The position numbers and the translations under genes are program-made. From Hyperoplus lanceolatus (taxonomy: Eukaryota > Chordata > Actinopteri > Uranoscopiformes > Ammodytidae), in assembly GCA_026929865.2 (NCBI GenBank), contig CM049398.1:12171501-12235500 (forward strand): a DNA stretch of 64,000 nucleotides, in the 5' to 3' direction. Of this stretch, positions 45,617-59,640 are shown one piece after another. Every line of letters begins with the position of its first letter. Position 1 is the first letter of the stretch. The notes beneath the pieces are model-generated. The model saw only the letters and a program-made list of their open reading frames with translations, was not told where the DNA came from and ran no database searches.

Positions 45617-47850
45617 GGACATCAATGTTTTGTCTATTCCAGCAGCGCGCGATGGCTGACAGTGCACGCGGCCTGGTAAACAGCGCCTGGTCGGTCTCCC
45701 CTTCCCCTTGGGTGTGCAGGTGTTATGTCTCCTCTCCACATATATGCAAATTATCCGATGCATTTCACGATCTAGCCATGTGTCAGCGTGAAAACATGAC
45801 TGATGATGATCCACTTCATTGTTTGTTTGTTTTGGCGGTGGGATCTATCACTCAGGTAGCCTAGTATTTTGGGACAGGTGGAGGATGTTGTCATTGTTCT
45901 GATTATGGCATAGGAGTTTTTTTTATAGAGGCCTTTATCTGGACTCCTTCCTATGATTCAAACAACAAACAAGGATTTCAGTGATGCAAATTATTATGCT
46001 TTTGTATTATTCGTCCCCTTTGAACTGGTGTTGTGGTGTTGGTGTCTTGCAGAGGCCCCTATACCTCCATCCACATCCTGTCTGTGTTTGTGCCCCGGGG
46101 TGGCTTGAGTCTGCGTGGGTCGTGGGTTTGGGATGATGAGGATGTGTGTGTGTGCTGTGTCTGTCATCCCCCTATGCCCCCCCCCCCCATCCCTCCTAAT
46201 CTGCTGGACATCGAGGTCTGTGTGAAGTCTTGTAGAAAGAGAGCCTTTGTCTTGTCTTTAGGGAGACGTCACTGTCCTTACACACAGTCACACACTAAAA
46301 GAAGACTTAACACAGACAACCACTTCATGAACTGCTTTGCCAGGCTGATACACTGTGAGTGTCAGCATGTCATTGAGTGAACTATTGTTAACTGGAGTAG
46401 ACAGAGCGGCTGTAGAGTCATTTCTCTGTGTTTGTGAGGAGCCAATCACAACCTTCTTCATGTCCACAGGGAGCGGGATATCCTGTATATGGACAAAAGG
46501 TGAAAAGTGGCTTCAGTATATAAATATATTCAGTTTACACTGATTTTAAAAAGTCACATTGGAAATGTTGTAACCAGAAAAATGTCAGTAATGAAGCAAA
46601 TGGTCAGCCTATTTGGTTATCAAAGAAGTTGCATATCAATTGTATGTCGATCAATTGCTTGACTAATTGTTTCATCCCTGTTACAAACTATGATGATGAT
46701 TTATGGGGGTTCATTTTCAATGGAAAGCTCTCAAAGTAGGCCAACAGATGAGCGAAATCACAGAAAGCAGGACAACTATTTTCATGATTCGTGTGATTTT
46801 TTTTTCAAACACAAATGACCCCAATATAGTTCAGTCTCTCATATGTAAATATTGCATACAATTCAAGAAATAGACAACCCACACATAAATAAGAATAAAA
46901 ACATACCGACCAATTATAAAAGGCCCTTATACCAATGCCTCCAGAGGTATGACTTGTAGCGTACTGCGCTATGACTTGGGTTCGACAGCAGCATTATGAT
47001 TTCATTATTAGAGTCATTCAAGCGACAGATAAAACGATACATAAGGTTTCTCAATAGAGCTTGTAATGTGTTAACTCCTGCATTCACAAATAGACTGTGA
47101 TGGCCATTTTTTCAATATTCAATAATCGGAAGATAAATCGATATGAAAATAATGATCACTTGTAGAGAGATGCTTAATTTAAAGGTGTTAATGTCAAGTA
47201 AAGCCTATTTAATAAGTAATCCTGATTTCTTAACTGGAGTAATTAGTGATTTGTTGTTTTTGCTGTCGACTACGAAGGCAATGAAGACGATAACGTTGAT
47301 GTTGTTAACTTGTGAACTTATTTCGTATATCATTGATTGGAAAATGCACAGTCAATACTCTGGATCCAGTTTATGGTACCTTGGTAAGCTGATGCAGGCC
47401 AGGCATAGCTATTGTTGAGTCATGTCTAGCTGATATGGAAGAGCAGCTTGTGTTGTCAATCTGTGAATCACATCAGATCTTAAGTGATGTGTTGGAAGAG
47501 ATAAACATTGGAAGACTAAACAGAAACTAGCATTTAAATTGTTAAAGACAGATTTGCAGCCCATACCAACATTGTGCTTTCTGCGCGTGCCTAATTTCCA
47601 GTGAGACATAAGCTCAATATGTAGTTTCATGTCGGCTACAAAATTGGTCTGCAACCAGCGCAGAAAAAGATCTTAGAACATCTTCACTTTCACTTGATGA
47701 AACTTGAAGACGCCGTGAGGGGAAAACGAACAAGCCAATAATACTTATCTGAAAAACAACACTTGTTATCAGGAAAGACGAAATATCGTAACTAATCGTA
47801 ATATATCAACTCTTTATGCTTTTCAAAACCTCTCGTGTGTCAGAAACGGT

Positions 47851-47888
47851 CCCCATATTTGACAGGATCTCCACTGTCAGATATGGGG
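47851..47888. repeat. 15-bp inverted repeat with 8-nt loop
   Basis: Arms CCCCATATTTGACAG and CTGTCAGATATGGGG pair at 14 of 15 positions. Confidence 0.7.
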
Positions 47889-48391
47889 ATGGAGAGATGT
47901 GTGGATGCTCTGCTCTGAATACATAAACAGCGCTGTCGTGAGTTCCTAGCCCTCATCCTGAGTCATCCTCTGGTTCACTAAACAGCAGCAAATGTACTCT
48001 AGTTGAAAAGCAGAAACTCTGATGAACAAAGAGAGCGAGGGAGGAACAGTGTTTGCCGCTGATCAATGAGTTTGGCCCCGGCGCTTTGTCTGCCTCGTCC
48101 TGCCCGCCTCAATCAACGTCCTCCACTTTACACACTTTTCTTTTCTTTTTTTTGTAACTCCCACAGACTGACTGATAACAAAAAGTTTCCCAACTTCTGA
48201 AAGTTTTTGATGAGCAATTTCTTGTCTCTTTTGTTTTGTCTAGATGTGAATTGCAGATATGATTATGATTCCTCCCTGTCTGGCCCGCATGAGCTAAAGA
48301 ACAACTGCACAGATCTGCAAGAAGTACAAAGGGAACAATTTATAATAAGTCTGCTTACTTTTCTTTTAATGCTTCATAGTAAGAGATTACT

Positions 48392-48418
48392 TATATATAT
48401 ATATATATTTATCATATA

Positions 48419-48454
<36 letters not shown>

Positions 48455-48554
48455 TGTATGTATGTATGTATGTATGTATGTATGTATGTATGTATGTATG
48501 TATGTATGTATGTATGTATGTATGTATGTATGTATGTATGTATGTATGTATATG
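48392..48554. repeat. (AT)n then (TATG)n microsatellite
   Basis: A TA-rich block runs into about 31 TATG units. It generates spurious repetitive reading frames on both strands. Confidence 0.97.
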
Positions 48555-51540
48555 ATAAATAAGAAAGAACAACTCCTGAGTTGCCAGCTTGTAAAAACAG
48601 TCTTTTGGCAGGTGAGGTCGTTTGTCTACTTATTTCTAGAAAACAGCTGCAGTTACAACTGATTACAACTCTTAATTAATGACGTATTAACATGTATAAC
48701 TGCAGAATTTATTAATTAAACTCTTTATTAATGACTAAACTTTTTTTTAAATTAAAGGAAGAACTTAATAAGCCTTTGACATTTTTCCCAACCTGGCAAC
48801 CCAAACATTGTTCTTATAATGGCTTATAACTTATCTAGAAAGTATAAGTAAAATATGTATTAGCCCCATATAAGGCAATTACTATACAGTTACAGCTTGT
48901 AAACCTTTCATGCAGGCAGCCTTGTTAAAACATGCCTCATTATCTCAGACTTTGCATCAGATTGTGGTGTTTAGACGTCCAAACAAGATTTTGCTGATAA
49001 TCAAAATGTTTTTGTTTGTAAAGGGTCACATTGTCTCCCGTGAAATCTAAACTCAATTCTGCGGCTGCTTTCAATAAGAGTTTCTGTTCGAATTCTCAGG
49101 TGGAATAAAGCCTAAATCAACACTTATATCAACAGCAGACATTTCAACAGACAAGGCGACTGGCCGCACACTCACCTCTTTAATGAACAAAGTGTGCCAG
49201 TTGAGGCGCATGCCTCTTTTGTGAGGAGGGTTGAAGTTTATTGAGGCTGACAGACAGTAGTTAGCTAATGCCTCGCCCATTGTGCAATTAGGTTGATCCC
49301 TTTTCTGTAATTATCGAAGGCCGCGGATCTGTTGCAACAAGCCACCGGAGAAATGCTGATGTATTTCATTGATTCAGTGTGAATCACCCTTTCTCGAAGA
49401 GAAGTCGTCACTCTCACTCCCTGTGTAGTATTCATAAGCAGTATATCAACATTAAATACATATAACATACAATGATGTAGTTAAGCAGATGTGTTTATGT
49501 ATTTGTAAACAACCACTACATGGGTATAGGTAAGACATTACGTTTTAATCATCAAATATATAGTTATACATATGAATGACCCCTTAGAAAGGTTGTAATC
49601 TTATAAAATAAGTATTTTCACTGTATATCTTACAGTAGATGTAAGCTGAAATAAGAACATCGTATAGCTTAATAGGAATTAGTACATTATTGAACTCATA
49701 TCAACTTACAACTACACCATAATGTGTTTTAAACTATTCACACATGCTTATAAGTGCTAAATAGTTTAAAGTTATTAATCCTGTATTTTTACTTCAAAGG
49801 GTGTCAAAACAAAGTGGCACCATTGGGGACACACATGAGTTGTTCTTACTTGGCCGTGTATTTGGGCTGAAACGAAGCAGTGTGTTCTCCCCTTCTGTGT
49901 GTCCGCATGTGATGCTAATGGGCTGTGTTTCCGCCCCGAGAGGAATGTGTAAATACTCTGCAGCAAAAAAACAGCAGTCCTGGAGGCTGCCCCAGCTCCC
50001 AGGGAGAGTCATGTGGTTAAGGCGCCCCGGCCCTGCAGCCCTTAACGCTCCCTAGCAATCAAACATGAGTCACATGCTACAACAATCTGCTGTGTGCTGA
50101 CCGGGCCAGGCCTTTGTTTTACCAACACTGCCTCTTTAATAAAGTACAATCAACACTTAATGGTAGGGGTTCTTATGGCCATGCCACACATGCCAGGCTT
50201 CATGGCTCATCAGCCCTGGGTCATGGTTCTGCTCAGCCAGATTCTTGCCATGCTTTGGGACAGCGGTGTCTCTGTGTGGAATGATGCAGGGTTGTGTTAC
50301 GGTCCTGACAGCGGTGTAATTGGTTTGTTCAGGTCAGAAACTTCTTTCTACAGGCCTCCACACAGTCATGTAGCGCTGCAACTGACTGCTGACTTACTTA
50401 AGAGTTGAGTGGAATTTCAAAGTGGACTAATAGGAGAATTGTTCACGGCTCGATTATTCACTTTCCAGAAGCCAGGGGAGTGTTTTTTTGGGAATGGACT
50501 GTGATTCATTGTTACTTTGACACATGCGCCGGGTGTTGTGCAATGTTTTCTCCCCTCATTGATGTAGGTGATACTCACTTTTCCTGACGCGCTCTCCCAC
50601 GCTCTTATTGTGCGATTGCCCTGACGCACAATCAGCATTTTTCAGTACCACAGCCCGAAGCATCTGTTCTCTTTTACCCTTCTTCCACCAGCAACTGTCT
50701 TGTGTGATTTGTATGTGTGCGTGGGGTTTAGTGAATAAAAATCTACATTATTTTCAACATTACATTATTACTATACAAGTCACCTTTAATCCAGACAAAA
50801 ACCAAAGTATACTAACGACCATTTGCAGAAGTCACTGCTCTCCAACACATAACCCTTCTGTAAAATAACTTGACATTTCGATTTTTGTATTAAACTAATG
50901 AGATACTTCAATATCATTGTGACATTATGGCTGTAGCTTATTTACTGGACACAGAGTGATATCTTACTGTCTAACTCTTTGCAAAAAGGCACATTTCCTA
51001 ATTCCCAAACTATTCCTTTACTTCCTGCTGGGAAAATCTTTCACAACTTTGCACCCTAAAGTTGTCCTTAAGTTGATCAATGTCTGATAACTGACTACAA
51101 AGGTTTAGAAAGACGTGATTTAAAATCAAAGGCCAGATTGGAAAATGCGTTTGGCTCTGTCAACATGTGCTAATCTGGGTTATTTATCTGCTTAAAACCC
51201 ATGATGAATCCACTTCAGTCCATTGTGCGTACTGAGGGATGTATAGAGAGGCATTTTGGCCGCGGTGACAGGGCGTTTCTTAAAGGGCCTAAATGGAGCA
51301 GTGTTGCATTGATGCCCAATGTTGTGTGTGTAAGTCTGCCACTTGGGCAGCTGGGGCTTTGTGTCTCAGTGGGTATCTGTATCTGAATGGGAGGGATGCC
51401 ATGGATGGCTGATGAATGACGTGTGTGTGTGTTCATTACCATCTCTGTCTCTGAGTCCCATCACAGAGGCATTCACAGTCCCTCCGCAGGTGTCAGGAGG
51501 CTGCACAGGCATCCTGGGTCCAAATCCGGAGAGTTTGGGA

Positions 51541-51564
51541 CACACACACACACACACACACACA
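51541..51564. repeat. (CA)n microsatellite, 12 units
   Basis: Uninterrupted CA. Confidence 0.95.
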
Positions 51565-51856
51565 TACTATCCGTCCCATCCTTCTCTGATGACAACGGTG
51601 GTCAGTGAACTGCACACAGAGAGGGGTTGTGTTCGGCTGAGTGAAAGCCCTCAGGCCTCCGCTCTACATTTTGGTTCTCTGTGAAGGCCTCTCAGAGCTG
51701 TGCACTGAGGCTGCTGTCAGTCGATGTACTTGGGATGACAGAGCTGGAAACAGCCCAGTACATTTTAAACACATCAATGCACGGAAGGAGACGCTCGCTC
51801 GGAGAAGAAACGAGACACGTGCGGGGGGGAAAAAAGAAATAGAGCTAGATTTGTCT

Positions 51857-51875
51857 GGGGGGGGGGGGGGGGGGG
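51857..51875. repeat. Poly-G homopolymer (19 nt)
   Basis: Uninterrupted G run; its true length may be uncertain. Confidence 0.9.
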
Positions 51876-52986
51876 AATACAGTCATTCTATAAGCGTGAG
51901 TCTATAAATGGCTGAAATGTACCTACACTCCCATGATATGCAGGGCCTGGAAGTCAAGATAGGATGAGTAAAAAGGTGCCACCCGCTCTTTCCTCTTATT
52001 CTAGCAGTATTGTGACTAGTTACTGAAGGTTCCTGAACTCATCACATCACGCTCATGGACTTTGAAACTAATGACTGCATGTAAAGTCACTGATCTTTAA
52101 AGTTTAACGTGGCTGTTTACTTCCTGCCGCCTCAAAAGATTTTACTCTCTGAATTAGGAATAAAGAGTTTGTGCAGCAAGCCACCACAGTCAAACGAAGC
52201 CTGTCTTATTCGCTTTATTCAAAATGTGGACATGGACTTTGGTTCAGTTCAGGCATCATGGAATGCGTCTGCAGCTAACAAATTTCATTACTGATTAATC
52301 TGCCAATGGCTATAAGTCCCAAATGAATCAATGTGTCATTGTGTCGATAGGATATGAGAAAAGTAGATTAACTGTTTTATCAAATAAACTGTTGATACCC
52401 CATAGATATTAAGTTTCCAATTATAGAAAACAAAGAAAAAGCAGCAAACTCTCACGTTTGAGAGTCAATAACTATTGAATGTTTGATCATTTTTGCTTAG
52501 AAATTGCTTAAAGGTTGAACGTCGGCTTTGTTATGTACGATGACATTTATTTTATTTGGACGCTGTTAAAATAACTGCACCAAGCTTAAAATGAAAGCCT
52601 GGGAGCGGGAACGTAATCCAAACAAACAGCAGGAAACGACACTAAATCACATGAGTTTGATGGGTTTAAGGAAATGGATGTTGACATTCAATAGCCAGTA
52701 ATTACACGTGTTTAAAAAGGCTAGCATAAAAAAATGGAACTCATACTGCAGATTTGACCAACAACCTGGTTTAAAAATTAGTGCTAGCTCTCCCAACAGA
52801 AGGTAGATTATTACGGGCCATCGGATAAATCAGATTTTCGGACAAACAACGTGATACATGACAAGTGAGCCTGTGAAACTTTTCTTTACATGCACTGATT
52901 CACATGTAAACAAAAAGTCCACTTTCCCACTCGGCTCCCAAGCCGTGAAAGCATGAGGCAGAATAAGAGTCGAGACGCCTTTTCCC

Positions 52987-52987
<1 letters not shown>

Positions 52988-53023
<36 letters not shown>
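52988..53023. repeat. (GACA)n microsatellite, about 8-9 units
   Basis: Tandem GACA/CAGA units. Confidence 0.95.
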
Positions 53024-55303
53024 TGTTAGCCGGCCTCTTTCAGGATAAGGTAATTTGGGTGGATCTCCTGTGAGGAAGTGGAGGGTTTACAAGCTTTAGA
53101 GATGCAGCTGTGATGATGAAATCACTGAGAGAAAGTGCCCTGACCATTTCACACAGATGCAGAGGTCCCCCCCTCTGCTAGACACAGGGAATATGTTATT
53201 ATGACGCTCACTGTATTGTGACAGCTGCTTGCGTGAACGTAAACAAACGGCACCATCGCGTCCGAAGATGAAACTCTCAGAAGACAAGAGAGGGGCCGCT
53301 TAGAATCCTTGGGTGGATTTTCCTCATTAAGACGTTTTAACCTTATTGATGTGACAGGGCAGCTCTCCAAGTGCCACTTCCAGGTCACATCTTCCCGTCT
53401 GCTGCACATGGAGGGTTATTAGGGACAGTCGGTTCCAGCATTATTCATTGCTTATGAAAGTGCTTTGCGAAAGTGCCTGAGTTTGTTTGATTCACAAGCA
53501 AAAAAAATGAAGGGAGACCAGAACACAATCCCAGTCCTCAGACTTGTTCACTCCTGAGTGCTTTCTAAAAGAGCCCTCGTTGACTTCTTACATGACCCAC
53601 GACTGCTCGTCCAAAAGGCAATTTGTGGTCCATGGAAAGTCTTTATGCCGTGACTCAACTTCCATTCACCTGAATTACGCTCGCAGAGAACAGCTTCAAT
53701 AACTGTTAGTGCAATTACTGTTTGACTTCATGTTTAAGGAAGAGCCAAACTTGTCATTGCAGGCACTTTGGTTTGTTGTTGAGTATTTTGTCATAGACTG
53801 TATAATAAAGGAAACGTATCTCTGTCAAAATGAGGAAAACACGTTTGGGGGAATTTAGGTGATCAAAATCATATCGAATGACGACTAAACAGTAGCAGCA
53901 GAAGCAGTGTGCTGCAGCCGCCCTATAGGAGCCAGTTATGGACATGCCTCAACTTGCCCTCCTCTATAAGAGCTCCTTTTAAAAATGAATCTCCCAACCG
54001 TTTGGGCCAAACAAAGAAGGAAAACATTCCAGCTATGCAGCGAAGCACCTTGCCCCTCACCACCACTGCGGGAGCATGCTGGGACCAAAGCAGTACAAAC
54101 CCAGCCCTGCCACTGCTGGACGGCAGCCAACTGGCCCAGATCTGAACAGCATGGCTAGTGCATACACGTGCCACGGTATGCATGCTATTTGAAACAGCTT
54201 AGATAAAGGTATGTTTATCATAACGCTTGCACCAGAAAACATTCTAGCCCCTTCCACAGGTATATAAAGAGGGTTTGTAGTCTGGGTGTTAAACAGAAGA
54301 TATTTGAGGCCCCCTTTTTCTTTTTTTGGTTCAAAACCATTTCAGCACTCAGTCTGGCTTCATCTGCCCCCAACCCCCTCCTCCAATCTGTTTATGTTGA
54401 GCACGGGTCACTGGATCAGCCAGAAAGCCGTCAGACCCTGTGTGCATATGCGTATATGACAACACACACACATGTTCACACTCCCACATCATTTATTCCA
54501 GCAGGATGCTTTTTTTGTTTTTACGATTTGCGTCAAATGTTGGTGCATAACTGAATTTCCTATAAGCAGCATCTTGAAATAACTCGGATCTGAAGAATGC
54601 AAAGTCAGACACCACCAAGGCGATCACACCATTGCAGCCGATTGACATGTTTCAGATGACATGTTTTACATGATTAGATGTTTTTGAATATCGATTAACC
54701 ATTGGGTCAATTTCTCTGGAATGTTCATTTAAAGGGTCTTTAATAGTAATTTGCCTCAGTGGGCTTTAAAACTGATCAAACCGATGATAATGTGTGATTA
54801 TTCCCACAAACCTTTAGGGAACTGATTGAGAAAAGTGCCTTAATACAATGCATGCAACATGTTTCACTTTATCACCGATCATCCAACTAAATGCAAGGTG
54901 CTAATGTGACACTCTTGGCAGCAGCTGTGTTTGCGTTGGTGAGTTGTCTTTCTAGTAGCGGGCAGCTGGATGTCCGCTGCAGTGGTTGCTGAGCTGACAG
55001 CTCGCCGGCATGTGAGGAATCTGTGCCTGAGGTCTGAAAGGAGAGCAGCTGGGAGCGGAGCACAGAGCACGGGGAAGTGGGCTACTATAGATGCAGAGGC
55101 ACCTGTCCTCAGTGAAAGGCTCCTCTGTAGAGCCCAAACAGGTGTCGCTGGAGAAGTTAAGCCCTTCACTCAAAGAGAAGCACACTGAATTATAGTCATT
55201 TATCCACAGGGCCCCTCCGTCAATGTTAAGGTCATTACCCAGTTGCCCCTGTGTCTTTCCCAAGCGATGAGCGCTTCCTTCCTGCCGTCAAGAACTTCCT
55301 TCC

Positions 55304-55306
<3 letters not shown>

Positions 55307-55348
<42 letters not shown>
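55307..55348. repeat. (CT)n microsatellite
   Basis: About 20 CT units. Confidence 0.95.
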
Positions 55349-55351
<3 letters not shown>

Positions 55352-58102
55352 CATCAGCTGGTCTGTTGTTTACTGCGGCGGTCCTTTAACCAAACAGCTC
55401 AATGAGTCTGTCAAGTACACTAACTCCCTTGTGTTGTGTCTCGGGCTCTCAGCTCATTCTCACATATGTCAACACGGAGTTAATGCTCTGAACCCTCCTT
55501 CCTCCTCCCAATGCACAAGTCAACTATTGATCCCATGAAAGGCGCCGCGCAGGAAGTCTCTGTGTCAGGTGCAACGTCCAGATGGATCATTCAGGCCATT
55601 CGTAGGATGAGGGAGCGCTTGTTTTTCTTGACTTTCTCAGCCCACCCACCACGGAAATGCAACGGGATAGGCTCATTGTTATGGTGGGCCGTGATTGACT
55701 TTGTATATTAATCTGCCTATCCCTTTCTAGATCATTTGGCTAATCGTTGAATGAAGACTTCTTCAAATTGGTTGCAGCAGCAACCAAATTAAATTAATGT
55801 TTCCTTTACAAGCGACAAAATGAATTGAAAACAAAACTAGATAGTATATAAACATCTGGTAAATCACAGGCCTGGTTGCAGAAAGTAACTAAGAAATGAA
55901 CTGAGTGCAGGCTGACAGCTTTAAAAGAAGGAGCATTCTAAGTGACGTATTCTTGTATGAGTGGGTGACATCTCTATTTGTTGCCAATCCCTCTTTGTAT
56001 TCTATTATTCTTATTATCATTATTGCTACCCCTCCTCTGTTTTATGCGCTGATTGAATTATTATCTCATTGTTGCTCCCGGCAACAAGGGCTGTTGAAGA
56101 ATTCATGCTCTAGGAACAATGCAGCCAAGGCATTTTGAAACAAAGGAATGCGATTTGACGTCAGCACCTCGCCCCGCTGAACAAAGAAATCGTATCCACA
56201 AAGCAGAGAAGTGGACAACTGCAGGAGGCACAGCACAGAGTCAGTCAGAGGATGGCACGTGCACTGCAGACCGGGGGTGGTTCTTTGTTGTTTATGGACT
56301 TTATCTACATGTGATCTTCAGAGATTCAGACTGATAAGGCCAAACAGCAGCCTGTAGCATGCCTGACATGTGTCTACAGCAGCTGATAATATTAGCAATG
56401 TGAATGGATTGTTTATTTTTTGTGAATTAGTGCATGTGTCCATGTGTGCTCATTGTCTGCCAACTGCTCCCTCTGTATCCCTCGCACTCACACAAACTCA
56501 CATGCACACACCTACCTAATAAGCACTCACCTTCCCTCCCCGTTACCATGGACACAAAAGCGCAGGACCTAAAATTGCCTCTGCCAGTTTATAATGTGCA
56601 CACCTCGCAGACTGACAAATCAGAGTTTTCATCTGCAGTTCAATGGAAAGCCAGATGCAAAGGATTTTTGGCATTATTTAATGCTTTTTTCCCTTTTAGG
56701 ATATCTATAAGTGAGGCATCAATTTGAAAAGCTTTTGAAGGTTCTAGGGAAGCATGTAGGTAGGAAGTTAAGACAAGTCTGAGAGGGAGAACAAAGTTGT
56801 TTCAGTGTTTCTGCCCGAGAGGAACACGACTGACTCATGACACATCAGACTTGTGGTAGTGCTTCCCCGCACTCGTCGCTGTGATCATCGGTGAATCACA
56901 GCGAGGCAGGTCATAGGGTTTGACAAGGGAGAGACCAAATCATTATCCTATACCTCCACTCTGCACCATCTCCAGTTCACCATGACCCTCAGACAGTCTG
57001 CGGCACAGTTGCAGCCATGCGGACACTAATAATGTGCTTATCAGTTTAGCATCATTTAGAACAACCTGTGAGGTTTGAGTCATTGTGTTGACACATTTAA
57101 AAAAAAAAACGTAATGATTCTGTAAGATTGAACTCATTCCCCTCTAGCTAATTAGTGAATGTGTCACATACGGCATTGCACATTTTTCCTTTTTCTCCAA
57201 AGGTGTTCTGTGGGATCGGTCTAAAATAACTCCCACACACACAGCAAAGCTGATAATGGTGTACCCACACCTGCTATCTGGCGCACACATAGCAGGTCAA
57301 CTCGAAAGGTGTGTATGTGTGGAGGACTTATCTATGAAGGACAAGAAAGACAAGACAGCTGGTTAATGACTGCAGAGCTGGTCTTTTTGGTGTTGGTAGC
57401 AGTTTGATAAGGGTTTGTGTTAAACGAATCAAACCAGGCCATCGTATCAGCTATGACCTACTGACAGGAAACAATGGTGGACGATCCTTTTCTCCAGAGT
57501 TACACACGGAGCAGACGTAGGCCGAGATCCATCATAAATATAGACACAATTTTAACCCAGTTTTCAGAGAATCTGCAAAAGAAAATGCAAATTAACACAT
57601 TTGAATCCAGTACAGTAAAATGTTACTTTTACTGTGACGTGACTTCCAGTTATGGTTTTTCCCACATGCACAAATTGAAAAATGCACGTGAACACAGATG
57701 GCTGAACCCTTAGACATTCACCTTTTGAACGGTGTTACATTACGTGCTGCAAGCAATAAAAATAAAGAATTCTTTAGTGAATTTTTTTTAAAATGATACG
57801 CAAATGATACTTTGTAGATTTTTTGTGTTCTTAATTCCTTTTACCGGTCGCACGGGGTGAACGGGTGCAGGTGAATGTATAGTGATCCGTTGTCTGTAAG
57901 TTGTCACCAGATGTTGGAGGGATCATCTGCACTGCCCACCTGCTCTTGCTGGTCGCAGTGCAGAAATGCAGTGAGATGATCTGAAGTGATCACACTCTGG
58001 ACTTTGTTACATTTCAGTGTGGATGCAGACTTGTTTTCCTCCTGAGTTTGATTGTAAAAAATGTTTTGCTCCACATTTTGTCAAGAATGAGATTCACTAT
58101 TC

Positions 58103-58226
<124 letters not shown>

Positions 58227-59254
58227 GCCCAATGATGGTATCCGTGTTGGGGGATGGCTCCTCTACGGATCTTTCCCCGGAAGGCATACAGTCTTCTTTG
58301 TCTACCATCGGCTTTGGCATCAAGACAAGACTCCATAAACGAGTGAAGTGAAGTCATCCGCTTAAGGATTGCTATATAAAATAATGTGATTCATGATGAG
58401 GGCATGCAAAGCAGCAGCTCGTCCTTTTACCTCCCCTGGTGCCAAGGTCTCATGTGTCTATAGGTGCTCTGGTGAAACCTTAACCTCTAAGTGGCCTCTG
58501 ATTGATGCCTTGCCTCTGGTGGCCGGGAGCGGGGTAAATCCACTATAAAGAGAAGCTGTCCCTCTTGGCTTCTGGCCTGGGTGAAACCGATCTTGGCGAT
58601 TGTGAGACTCATAAAACAAACCCCACGGAGAGGTCGTTACGCAGGAATAATGAGCCGCTAGGACCAGCTAACAAGCCACTGGCATATTCCTCCCCATTCT
58701 TACACAGGAGTTAAGACTGTCTTGCCAAAAAAAAGAGATTTTGACAGTCTATTCGCAATGAAATATAAACCATTTATTTTAAGGCAGAACCTACTGACTG
58801 ATTTTACTATATGGGATGACCTCATACACAAGTCACCATTGGTTAAAGTAGCATGAAACCTCTGGATTTGAAATCCTCTTTAAAAATGTTATGGCTTTCT
58901 AACACAAACGCCTTGTGGGATTTTGTGTCCAGATGTATTTTTTGTATTTAATTTTTATTACTGTGAGGGAGGATATATAGCTATATAGCTCAAACATGTT
59001 TACAGCAAAATTGCATCTTCGGATGCATGAACGTAAGCCATACACAATATTTTTTTACGTGAAGGACTGATTCATCTGGTACCATCCCAACTAATCACAG
59101 AAAGTGTGTTAAAAGTAAAATGCTTATCTCTGGATTTACCGGGCATCAGCCTCTTAACCTCCTTACCAACCATCTGTCCGATATTCTGGCCAACAACAAT
59201 ACCCAAGCTCAGTCACATGTTTATAAAAACATATAAAATACCCCCCTGAAACCT

Positions 59255-59640
59255 GTAGGAATATTTTGACAATTTCGGAAATGCGCTCTCTTTGCGAAGA
59301 GTCCGATAAGATTGATACCATTTCCATATCTGTCAGCTAAATATGAAGCTAGTGTTACAGCCAGTCAACCTATTAGCTGAGTTTAGCATAAAGTCTGGAG
59401 ACAGGCTTTTGTACGGATTAAACAAACAAGATATTATGTTGTTAATTAGTGAACTTGACAGGGATTTGCAGGGGGATTTTGTTACCTTTGGACAGAGCCA
59501 GGCTTTCTGTTTAGCTAAAGATGGCTGCGAGCTGCAACTTTGTATTTAGTAGACATGCCTGTATATGAGAATGATATGAATCTTTTTTTCAAACTCCAAG
59601 AAGCGATCAGCATGTTTTCCAAAATGTCCAAACATTTTAT
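59255..59640. mobile_element. Palindromic MITE-like repeat, second copy
   Basis: Left half: AAGATTGATACC, AAATATGAAGCTAG, ACAGCCAG, TTAGCATAAAGTCTGG. Right half carries inverse blocks (CCAGGCTTTCTGTTTAGC, ATGGCTGCGAGCTG, TTTGTATTTA). These are the same words as the element at 18740-18995. It is a degenerate copy without coding capacity. Confidence 0.6.

Noticed and set aside
48207..48662. 151-residue frame with repeated MYVC
   Set aside because: It is a translation of the TATG tetranucleotide repeat.
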